A stretch of DNA of 64,000 nucleotides from Chamaelirium japonicum (lineage: Eukaryota; Streptophyta; Magnoliopsida; Liliales; Melanthiaceae): NCBI GenBank assembly GCA_947650365.1, contig OX393551.1, positions 3,233,501 through 3,297,500 on the forward strand, in the 5' to 3' direction. This document shows, piece by piece, positions 45,175 to 54,212 of this stretch; positions within the stretch are counted from its first letter, which is position 1; each line of letters begins with the position of its first letter. The notes beneath the pieces are model-generated. The model was given only the letters and a program-made list of their open reading frames with translations, searched no databases and was not told where the DNA came from. Both the position numbers and the translations under genes were made by a program.

Positions 45175-46884
45175 TCATGGATAGAACAGTTTGAGGTGTC
45201 TAGCATTCCAAGCTCGTGGCAATCTATCTTCTTCTGGTGAGATCAATCGATAAGAGCCTTTGCCTCCTACTGATTCGACAATATATGGACCTTCCCAGTT
45301 GGGAGCAAGCTTCCCACTGCTGTGTTCCTTCGTGTTGTAGAAGACTGCTCTAAGGACCAGACTGCCAATAGGGAATTGCCATTTGTAGACTTTCTTATCA
45401 TAGGCTCGTTTGATCTTCTGTTGATACTTGGCCACACGAAGGGAGGCTTGGTCTCGTAGTTCTTCAGAGAAGTCCAGATCATTGACTCGAAGCTCTTCAT
45501 TGATCCCTTCTTCAACTGCCCTGGTCTTGAGAGTATTTGATATTTTTTCTATGGGGAGTACTGCTTCTGATCCATATGTCAGACGAAAGGGTGAGAACCC
45601 TGTTGACCTTCTCGGGGTTGTACGATACCCCCAAAGAACTTCAGGTAGGACTTGTTCCCATAATCCTTTCTTGTCGTTGAGCTTCTTCTTGAGTATACCA
45701 AGAATAGCTCTATTGGAGGCTTCAGCTTGACCATTACATTGAGGGTATCTTGGAGTTGAATAAAAGAGTTTGATCCCGTTGTTCAGACAGAACTCAAAGA
45801 ACTTGTCAGAGTCAAATTGAGCTCCATTGTCAGCAACAAGAACTTGAGGTGTACCAAACCTTGAGAAGATGTTATGTCGAATAAACTTGATCACTTCATC
45901 ATCGGTCTCCCTGAAGAGTGGCACAGCTTCAACCCATTTGGTGAAGTAATCTGTGGCCAGCAGTAGATATTTCTTCTTGCTTGGAGTTGGTGGGAAAGGA
46001 CCCAAGAAGTCCAACCCCCACTGATGGAAAGGCCATGGACTTGATAGTTGGTGAACCTCATCTGCAGGGAGATGGATAGCTCGAGCGTATCGTTGGCATG
46101 GCTCGCATCTTTGAACAACTTGTCGAGCATCTTTTGCCATTGTAGGCCAGTAGTAAGCTTGTAGCTTCGTCTTGGCTTCAAGAGATCTTCCTCCCGAATG
46201 ATTCCCACAAGCTCCAGAGTGGATATCAATCAGGATTGCCTGTGCTTGCTCGGGACCAAGGCACTTGAGCAACATCCCGTTGTGAGATTTGAAATATAGA
46301 TCTTCTCCTTGAATAGTATAGAAAGGAAGTTTCCTTTGAAGTCTTCGGGCTTGATTGGGATCTTCTGGTACTTTGCCATATTTGAAGAAGTCAAAAATTA
46401 ACTGTCTCCAATCTTCAAATTCATTTGCAGTAGTAAGGTTCAACATTAATTGATCTCCACCCCCAGATCTCTTTGTAGTAGAAAGGATCTTTTGATCGGG
46501 GATGGTCTTGGGCACTTCTTGATAATCGATCTGTATTTGCCTTCCTCCGAGTGAGTCTCCAAGAAATGAGGCAGCATTGGCTAAGGCATCTGCTTCTCGG
46601 TTCTCTGCTCTTGGGATTTGAGTGAATTCAGTATTAGTAAAACGTTGTTGAAGACGTCGTACTAAGGCCAAATAGAGTTGCATTTTTTCTTCTCGAGCTG
46701 TATATTCTCCATTGATTTGCCTTATGATCAGCTGGGAATCGCTGTAGACGATGATTCGATCTACCCCCAGGGATTCAGCCATTTCGAGTCCGGAGATGAG
46801 TGCTTCGTATTCGGCTTCGTTGTTGGTGGCATTGAATCCGAGGAGAGTGGCCTTTTGGAGATGATCAAGTTCAGGGGATACCAA
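45175..46884 (-). CDS. pol: Archaeal-type RNase H (part) and integrase, unit 2
   Basis: An intact 569-codon stretch. The archaeal-type RNase H shows NNEAEYEAL (E25), VYSDSQL (D49) and EADALAN (D99); its first Asp block (YTDGAS) lies just upstream, beyond a nonsense codon. Integrase has the zinc site H222, H229, C260, C263 and the catalytic triad D292 (LDFLGPF), D352 (ADNGAQF) and E388 (GQAEASNR), with 35 residues between the last two as expected. No chromodomain follows; it ends HLKLFYP. This is the best preserved coding part of the array. The stated start is only the first ATG after a stop; in the parent polyprotein it is internal. Confidence 0.9.
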   Translation of the reverse strand: MVSPELDHLQKATLLGFNATNNEAEYEALISGLEMAESLGVDRIIVYSDSQLIIRQINGEYTAREEKMQLYLALVRRLQQRFTNTEFTQIPRAENREADALANAASFLGDSLGGRQIQIDYQEVPKTIPDQKILSTTKRSGGGDQLMLNLTTANEFEDWRQLIFDFFKYGKVPEDPNQARRLQRKLPFYTIQGEDLYFKSHNGMLLKCLGPEQAQAILIDIHSGACGNHSGGRSLEAKTKLQAYYWPTMAKDARQVVQRCEPCQRYARAIHLPADEVHQLSSPWPFHQWGLDFLGPFPPTPSKKKYLLLATDYFTKWVEAVPLFRETDDEVIKFIRHNIFSRFGTPQVLVADNGAQFDSDKFFEFCLNNGIKLFYSTPRYPQCNGQAEASNRAILGILKKKLNDKKGLWEQVLPEVLWGYRTTPRRSTGFSPFRLTYGSEAVLPIEKISNTLKTRAVEEGINEELRVNDLDFSEELRDQASLRVAKYQQKIKRAYDKKVYKWQFPIGSLVLRAVFYNTKEHSSGKLAPNWEGPYIVESVGGKGSYRLISPEEDRLPRAWNARHLKLFYP

Positions 46885-47250
46885 GACTATCCCAGTTCCC
46901 GAACCGATCGCACTTGAAGCTCCATCAGTGTAAAGCTTCTATGGAGGAGTTGCAGCAATAGCCTCGAGACTTGGATCAATTTTTGTTGCAAGATTGATTG
47001 GAGGATTATCCTCATCTTCTAAGCGCATGTCGACATCTTCTTCCCAAGTGATGGGGTCTTCAACTGGAAAGTCAGCTAGAAAATCAGCAACAGCTTGACC
47101 TTTGATAGAAGTGCGAGATTCGAACTGAATCCCCAGAGCACTCATTTCGATCACCCATTTGGTCATTCGACCAGCTCGACCAGCTTTGTCAACGATATCT
47201 TTGAGCGGGTGTTCTGAAATGACAGTGATCTGGTGTGAGACGAAGTAAGG
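46885..47250 (-). pseudogene. pol: RNase H to archaeal RNase H linker, unit 2
   Basis: In frame with RT and integrase but cut by two nonsense codons: one where unit 3 has Gln (47248-47250) and one where unit 3 has Trp (TGG to TAG near 46938). It carries the end of the gypsy-type RNase H, the tether GIQFESRTSIKGQAVADFLA and the start of the archaeal-type RNase H (KLYTDGASS). Confidence 0.82.
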
Positions 47251-48585
47251 TTAGAGACGACACGATACAGTGAGCAAGACCAGGATGACCTTCTCAGTTT
47301 TTGAGTAGCGAGTTTCAGCCGGAAGAAGAGCGTGGCTGATATAATAGACTGGATGCTCGATGCCTTCTCTTCTACTAACTAGGACCGCACTGATTGATTG
47401 ATTGGTCATAGCGAGATATAGCCACAAGTCTTCTTTTGGAAGTGGAGCAGTCAGGATAGGAGCTTGCACCAGATATTTCTTGATGCCTTGAAAAGCTTCT
47501 TCACAAACAGGACTCCATCCCGATGTATCTGCCTTTCGCAGCTTGTCGAAAAGAGACTTACACTTGTCGGAGGACTTTGAGATGAACCGATTGAGGGCAG
47601 CAAGTCTTCCAGTGAGACGTTGCACTTCCTTCCGATTGGTAGGCGATGGCATGTCGAGGATAGCTCGAATTTGGTCGGGGTTAGCCTCAATACCTCTTCT
47701 GGTCACAAGGTGACCCAGAAATTTGCCCGATTGAACTCCAAAAGCGCACTTAGCAGGATTGAGCTTCATGCGATACTTTCGGAGGACTTGAAAGGTTTCT
47801 GCCAGATCGGATAGATGTTTTCCTCGAGTGGAACTCTTGGTGAGGAGATCATCGACGTAGACTTCGACGTTGTGACCGATCTGATCTTCGAACATCTTTG
47901 TGACTAACCTTTGATAGGTGGATCCAGCATTTTTGAGGCCGAATGGCATTACATTGTAGCAGTAGAGACCTCGGCTAGTCACAAAACATATCTTCTCTTG
48001 ATCATCCGGATGAAGCGAAATTTGATTGTATCCAGAGTACCCATCCATGAAAGATAATAGCTCGTGGCCAGCAGTGGCATCGATGAGTCTATCAATCCTT
48101 GGCATGGAAAATGGGTCTTTGGGGCAAGCCTTATTGAGATTGGTAAAGTCGATGCAGACTCTGACCTTCCCATTCTTCTTTGGAACAGCAACTATGTTGG
48201 AGATCCAAGTAGGATACTCTACTTCACGAATGAAGCCTGTTGTGAGTATCTTACTGATCTCCTCTTGAACAGCAACTTGTAGCTCTGGTCGGATGGTGCG
48301 TGGCTTTTGCTTGATAGGCTTCACTTCTTCTTTGATCGCAAGTCGGTGACAAGCGTCATCTGGATTGATTCCAGGCATGTCTTCGAAACCCCAAGCGAAG
48401 ACGTCGATATTGGACTGGAGGAAGGATACCATGTCTCGCGCTTCTGCGTCGCTAAGACTGGTACCAATAAACATTTGTCGAGGGAGATCTCGGCCGCCGA
48501 TGTTGATTAGGATGATCTCTTCAATTGAAGGTGAGGCTTCCCATTCGATTGGTGGGGGTTCGGTCAGCGGAATCTCCTTTGATTG
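47251..48585 (-). pseudogene. pol: Reverse transcriptase and RNase H, unit 2
   Basis: Continuous from just after the UAG at 48586-48588 to a nonsense codon at 47251. Numbered from the first Met (48474), RT landmarks are VCIDFTNLNKACPKD, the catalytic Asp 144 in SFMDGYSGYNQ, MPFGLKNAGSTYQR, the YVDD box at 206-209 and KCAFGV...FLGHLV. The gypsy-type RNase H follows but lacks the usual strong Asp blocks, as is common when an archaeal-type RNase H has been added. All RT catalytic residues look intact. Confidence 0.9.
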
Positions 48586-48588
48586 CTA
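48586..48588 (-). promoter_or_regulatory. Stop codon in readthrough-type context (UAG CAA UCA)
   Basis: TAG followed by CAATCA, fitting the plant-virus readthrough context UAG-CAR-YYA. It lies between protease and RT in one continuous frame and is also present at 61090-61092 in unit 3. It may set the Gag-Pro to Pol ratio. Confidence 0.5.
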
Positions 48589-49401
48589 TTTGGAAGAGGG
48601 ACCAGCTTCATCTCGTGGCCGCTTTGGAGGAGCAATATTGATCTTTCGATCTATTTTAGCCGCAGCAGCCTCGCAAGACCTCCCAGCTTGCTGATCGCCT
48701 CGAATGCAGACGATTCCTTCTCCCGTTGCAAACTTGAGAAGTTGGTGATAAGAAGAGGAGATGGCATTGATCTGGTGGAGGAATGGTCGCCCGAGAATGG
48801 CGTTGTAGCTAGACACTCCTTCGACTATTGCGAATCTCACCGAGACTCGAGTCTCTCGGCTAAGATCGAGTGTGAATCTCGATTCTCCCACCATGATGCT
48901 TTGTTCGCCGTTGAAGCCAGTGATCACGGTCGGGACGACGTCAAGGCTTGAGTATCTATGTCCCAGACGCTTGAAGCAATCCGAGAACATAATGTCGATG
49001 GAGCTCCAGGTGTCGATGAGGATCCGGTTGACGGTGCTTCCGTCGATGAGGAGCTTCAAGACCAGAGGGTCTCGGTGGGGAGTATGAACTCCTTGAAGGT
49101 CGGAGTCGTTGAAAACAATGGATGGCCAAGCCAAACCTTCGATAGGCTTCTCGATCCAGGTATCCTCCTTGTTCGCAGCAGAACGAACGTGGAAGATGCG
49201 TCGTACTTGTCGATCCACTTCCTTCCCGGTCAACGTTTGATTGTGCAATGTTCCATGAATACCAAAGACATTGGCATTCACAGAGATAGGTTGCCGGTTG
49301 GAGGAGACTTGATGGACCCAACACACCTCTTTCCCCTTTGCAGAGGCTCGACGTTGATCTTGTCCGCCTTTGACGAACTCTTGAAGATGGCCTTCTCGCA
49401 A
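48589..49401 (-). pseudogene. pro: Retropepsin-like protease, unit 2
   Basis: A 271-codon open stretch downstream of the Gag zinc site. The active-site region reads ILIDTWSSIDIMF where Asp-Thr/Ser-Gly is required, so Gly is replaced by Trp. The flap and C-terminal signature YNAILGRPFLH is normal, followed by FATGEGIVCIRGDQ. The protein would cleave the Gag-Pol precursor, but the change to DTW should inactivate it. Confidence 0.85.
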
Positions 49402-51054
49402 TAAGTCTTCAAGATGGAATTTCAGCCGATAGTACCGGTCGGTGGAGTGGCCGTGACTTCGATGGAATTCGCAGTAGATCGTTTTGTCCGCTGTGAATTT
49501 GGAGTTTGGCTGAAGAGGATTGGGCCTTCGAAGGAATTCCTCGTGTTAAATGCGGTCGAGTATCTGCTCGGTTGGTAAATTCCACTCGGTGAAAGTGGTC
49601 TTCGTTGGAGATTGGCGTCCATCATTCTTTGATCGCTTGTTGGTTGGAGGAGCTACTGCTTCCGCATTATGGGCTTTGGCAGCGTACTTGGGAGCTTCTC
49701 TTTCCGCCGGTCTTCGCTTCGTTTCTCGCCCTTTGCGAGCGACTTGATCATCTTCAACCTCAATCTCTCTCTGGATTCGATCGAACATAGCACCCAGAGA
49801 AGGAGGGGGATTGCGGATGAAGTCGTTGTATATGTGTAGATCGAAGCGGAGGGCGTTCTAGAAATCCAACATGATGGTTTCATCATCCAGATGTCTTCCA
49901 GAGAGAGCAGCATGCTCATTGCGAAATCTCCTTGTGAAATTACAGAGAGTCTCGTCAGCACCCATCCTTAGCCGATAGAGGGAGTCGAGCTTCTTCTCTG
50001 GCTTCAGATTGAGGTAATAGTGCTGCACAAAGAGGTTTGCCAAAACACCGAACTAGGTGATGGACCCAGCTCGGAGATTGTGATACCAGTCGAGTGACGG
50101 CTCATCGAGACTTCCGGCAAAAGTGCGACAAAGTACGTTGTTTTCTTCTTAGTGTGGTGTCAGGGCTTGCTTGAAGGCAAGTATATGGAGAGTTGGATCT
50201 CCTCTGATGCAATTGAATTTGAGGAGAGTGGGAGTTCTCCATCCCCTTGGAAATGTTGATTCGAATAGACTCCATTGGAGAGGCCCGGCAGAGGAGTACC
50301 CATCTCTACGATCATGCCCCCGAGCTGAATGTAGATCGAGAGGTAGAATCGAGAGGTCTTGTTCAGGTCTCTCAATATCAGCAGGTTGGAGTCGGTGGCG
50401 AAGGTCCGATCCGAGTCCGCGTTGGAGTGGAATGGAAGGGGAGACTCTACTCTAGGAAGGAGCGCCTTTCATCTGGTGTCTCCTTGGTATATCGGGCTTT
50501 GAAGGAGCCTTCCTATCGCAGTTGCGACCAGAAGATGATTGGGAGGACTCGTCGTCGAGGCAGTCCCAAACACTCTGCTTCCAGGGGGCAGCAAAGGGAG
50601 TTGGGTCTCGTTGAATCCTCTCGAGGGTAGCAGTGCCCATTGACCTCCGTTGCTCGGAGTGGATTGAATATCGAGGAAGATTGACCCTCTCACTTGTAGA
50701 GGGGATTGGAAGAGCGATCCCAGCCTCGGAAGCTACTTTCTTAAGAGCATCCCTCTCAGCGGTGAGGGTGGCGTTTTGCTTCGCCAATTGGAGCAGTTGG
50801 AAGTCGACCGCAGAGATTTGGTAGGTCGATGGAGGGTCTTCAGCAGGAGCGGGAGCAGTTTGCCCAATTGACTGTCGTGCGGGATGGGCAATCGGTCGAT
50901 CGACAGATCTCCCACTCCCTGAGCGAACCCCCATCTCAGGAACAGCAAGGGGCTGTCCGAAGTTGAGCCTTTGACTCATTGATCGAGTCTCAGGACGAGC
51001 TTGCTGTTGAGTGTTACTTCCTTCTGGTTGACCCTGGTGCTTAGTTTTCGCCAT
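49402..51054 (-). pseudogene. gag: Gag, unit 2
   Basis: It starts at ATG 51054 (MAKTKHQGQ). Like the whole gag-pol of this unit it stays in one frame and is broken only by nonsense codons: near 50452, about 50152, 50053-50055, 49858-49860 and 49543-49545. The capsid part contains DWYHNLRAGSIT and ADETL.NFTRRF. The zinc site reads CEFHRSHGHSTDRY, the final Cys being changed to Tyr (49432-49434), whereas unit 3 keeps Cys. The stop at 50053-50055 is shared with unit 3. Confidence 0.82.
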
Positions 51055-51168
51055 TCAGAGAGCGAAGGGTGCAACAAGAGTGCCAACGTCCGATCAGTTG
51101 TCTGATCAACCGAGGGGGCTAAGAGGTTTGGCTATCAATATCAGAGGGAGCTTGACTTTTCGCTCGGA
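51055..51168 (-). other. Short leader, unit 2
   Basis: About 110 bases between primer-binding site and Gag ATG, unusually short next to the 640-base Athila leader. Contains no ORF of note. Confidence 0.6.
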
Positions 51169-51185
51169 TTCCACAGACGGCGCCA
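51169..51185 (-). promoter_or_regulatory. Primer-binding site, unit 2
   Basis: Minus strand TGGCGCCGTCTGTGGAA, three bases after the LTR end. Unit 3 has TGGCGCCGTCTGTGGGA at 63245-63261, the mini-element TGGCACCGTCTGTGGGAA. I do not assign the primer tRNA with confidence. Confidence 0.8.
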
Positions 51186-51188
51186 AAC

Positions 51189-51963
51189 TGTGGGGGAAAA
51201 TCTTCGTGCCGACCCGAAGACCTCACCTCACCAGTCAATTGAAGTTGAAGATTGTTGTTTGATCTGTCGATGGAAGTTGGGACTCTCAATATGCAAGCAG
51301 AGAAAATTGGACACGAGAGATGTGATCTCGGAGTTCAGCCGAAGCCTACGTCTCCGTGCTATAGGGAGCACCCCGAATTCATTAACACTTTGATCAAAGT
51401 GACCTCGACAGGCCGAGTGTCACTGAGGTCTCTCTAAACTCTTCGAGGATAAGAAGAAGATCAAGAAGAATTGGAGATTGAGAGGGTTGGAACTTCCAGA
51501 GCTCTGATTTCTGAAATCAGATATCAGATGATGATGGCACTGGATTTTCTCTCTGGATTTCAAATCGGATCCCAGAATGGAAATCAGAATTTTCGGATCC
51601 ATTTACATTCGAAGGCTCTGATATTTATAGAATTTCTGGGGAGGAACTCCTGGGTAAATGGCGGTTTCTGCTGCCGTATCTGGGGATTTTCCAGGTAAAG
51701 CTGGTGGACCCCGCTGTAGTCTTCGTGGGCCCACCAGGTAGGGCCGGTGGGTCCCGCTGTAGTCTTCGTGGGCCCACCAGGCAGGGCCGGTGGGTCCCGC
51801 TGTAGTCTTCGGGGGCCCACCAGGCAGGGTCGGTGGGTCCCACTGTAGTCTTCGGGGGCCTACCAGGCAGGGCCGGTGGGTCCCGCTGTAGTCTTCGGGG
51901 GCCCACCAGGCAGGGCGGTGGGTCCCGCTTTTTGCAGACTTCTTGCCAAAATTTGCACCCACA
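51189..51963 (-). mobile_element. Tat LTR C (shared by units 2 and 3)
   Basis: 775 bases, TGTGGGTGC...CCCCACA on the minus strand. Longer than LTRs A and D by about one minisatellite unit (minisatellite 51710-51930, five units). TATA position reads CTATAAATAT on the minus strand (51621-51630). A primer site on its left and a polypurine tract (51964-51980) on its right show it is shared. Confidence 0.92.
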
Positions 51964-52074
51964 GTTACCCCCTCCAAGTTAGCTAAGAGGCCTCCTTGGC
52001 TGGCTTGGACTCGTGGTGCAAAGCTAACGACCCCCTGTCACACATGCAGAGGAGCTTTGTCGAGTGTTAGCATT

Positions 52075-53755
52075 TTGAAGGACTGATCGGTCAATTTTGA
52101 CTGATCGGTCAAAGTTGACCGATCGGTCGATTTCAACCGGTCAAGGATGGGGTGATCGGTCAAAAAACATAGTTTTTTGACCGATCCAGTAGAAAATCGA
52201 CCGATCGGTTGATTTTGACCGATCGATTAAAATCAACCGGTCAAGGTTCGAGTGATCGAGCAAAAAACCAAGTTTTTTGCCCGATCCAGTAGAAAATCGA
52301 TCGATCGGTTGATTTTGACCGATCGGTCATGTTTGACCGATCGGCTAAAATCAGCCGGTCAAGGTTCGAGTGATCGGGCAAAAAACCAAGTTTTTTGCCC
52401 GATCCAGTAAAAAATCGATCAATCGGTTGATTTTGACCGATCGGTCATGTTTGACTGATCGGCTAAAATCAGCCGGTCAAGATTCGAGTGATCGGGCAAA
52501 AAACCAAGTTTTTTGCCCGATCTAGTAGAAAATCGATCGATCGGTTGATTTTGACCGATCGGTCATGTTTGACCGATCGGCTAAAATCAGTCGGTCAAGA
52601 TTCGAGTGATCGGGCAAAAAACCAAGTTTTTTGCCCGATCCAGTAGAAAATCGACCGATCGGTTGATTTTGACCAATCGGTCATGTTTGACCGATCGGCT
52701 AAAATCAGCCGGTCAAGGTTCGAGTGATCGGGCAAAAAACCAAGTTTTTTGCTCGATCCAGTAAAAAATCGACCGATCGGTTGATTTTGACCGATCGGCT
52801 AAAATCAGCCGATCAAGGTTCGAGTGATCGGGCAAAAAACCAAGTTTTTTTGCCCGATCTAGTAAAAAATCGACCGATCGGTTGATTTTGACCAATCGGT
52901 CATATTTGACCGATCGGCTAAAATCAGCCGGTCAAGGTTTGAGTGATCGGGCAAAAAACCAAGTTTTTTTGCCCGATCTAGTAGAAAATCGATCGATCGG
53001 TTGATTTTGACCGATCGGTCATGTTTGACCGATCGGCTAAAATCAACCGGTCAAGGTTCGAGTGATCGGGCAAAAAACCAAGTTTTTTGCCCGATCTAGA
53101 AAAAAATCGACCGATCGGTTGATTTTAACCGATCGGTCATGTTTGACCGATCGGCTAAAATCAGTCGTTCAAGGTTCGAGTGATCGTGCAAAAAACCAAG
53201 TTTTTTGCCCGATCCAGTATAAAAGTGACCGATTGGTTGATTTTAACCGATCGGTCATGTTTGACCGATCGGCTAAAATCAGCCGGTCAAGGTTCGAGTG
53301 ATCGCGCAAAAAACCAAGTTTGTTGCCCGATCCAGTAGAAAATAGACCGATTGGTTGATTTTAACCGATCGGTCATGTTTGACCGATCGGCTAAAATCAG
53401 CCGGTCAAGGTTCGAGTGATCGAGAAAAAAGTCAGTTTTTCGCCTGATCCAGTATAAAATTGACAGTTCGGTTAATTTTGTCCGATCGGTCATTTTTGAT
53501 CGATCGGTTAAAATCAGCTGGTCAAAGATTGAGTGATCGGGCAAAAAACTACGTTTTCCGCCTGATCCAGTAGAAAATCGACAGATCAGTTAATTTTGAC
53601 CGATCAGTCATGTTTGACCGATCGGTTAAAATCAGCCGGTCAAGGATTGAGTGATCGGGCAAAAAACTACGTTTTTCGCCTGATCCAGTAGAAAATCGTC
53701 CGATCGGATGAATTTGACCGATCGGTCAATTTTGAGCGATCGGTTAAATTCAGCC
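52075..53755 (-). repeat. 118-bp hairpin tandem array 3
   Basis: About 14 units as in arrays 1 and 2. One unit near 52200-52245 and another near 52780-52810 have lost the central GGTCATGTTTGACC block, so units vary in number and internal length. Confidence 0.9.
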
Positions 53756-54212
53756 GATCAAGTTAAAGTTTCGAACCTGCCCTTTCGAGGAAGTAGTATG
53801 GCTTGTTCTTCTTCTTTGATCTTCGGCAGAGTTTTTGAACATTGACGGAGTTTGATTCTTTCTGCTTTGAATCTTCGGTTTACCTGAATGAGGTTTTGAA
53901 CCGGCGGTCCGGTTCACTCGGACCGGTGGTTCGTTTGGACCGGTGGCTCGCTTGGACCGGTGGTCTGACGCTTCACCTGGTCCCGACTGTTCACCAGGTT
54001 TTGCGCTTGCTACGGATAGATGCCACGTGTACCTACAAAAACACGCGATTTGATATGGTGATGAGACGTGTCATCTCGATTTGTGCGCCTAATTCCCTCA
54101 GGATACTTAAGCTTCTATGGTTGTCATTTTCGCCTCACGCTTTCAAAATTTTTCGAAGTCTAGACTCTTTTGCTCCGGATTCCTGGTTCTCTGCTCTCGC
54201 TCGATCGGTCAA
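53756..54212 (+). promoter_or_regulatory. Promoter region of antisense gene, unit 3
   Basis: Colinear with 37601-38052. One G-box (near 54024) is intact; the second reads CACGCG and the palindrome reads GATGAGACGTGTCATC. Confidence 0.5.
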
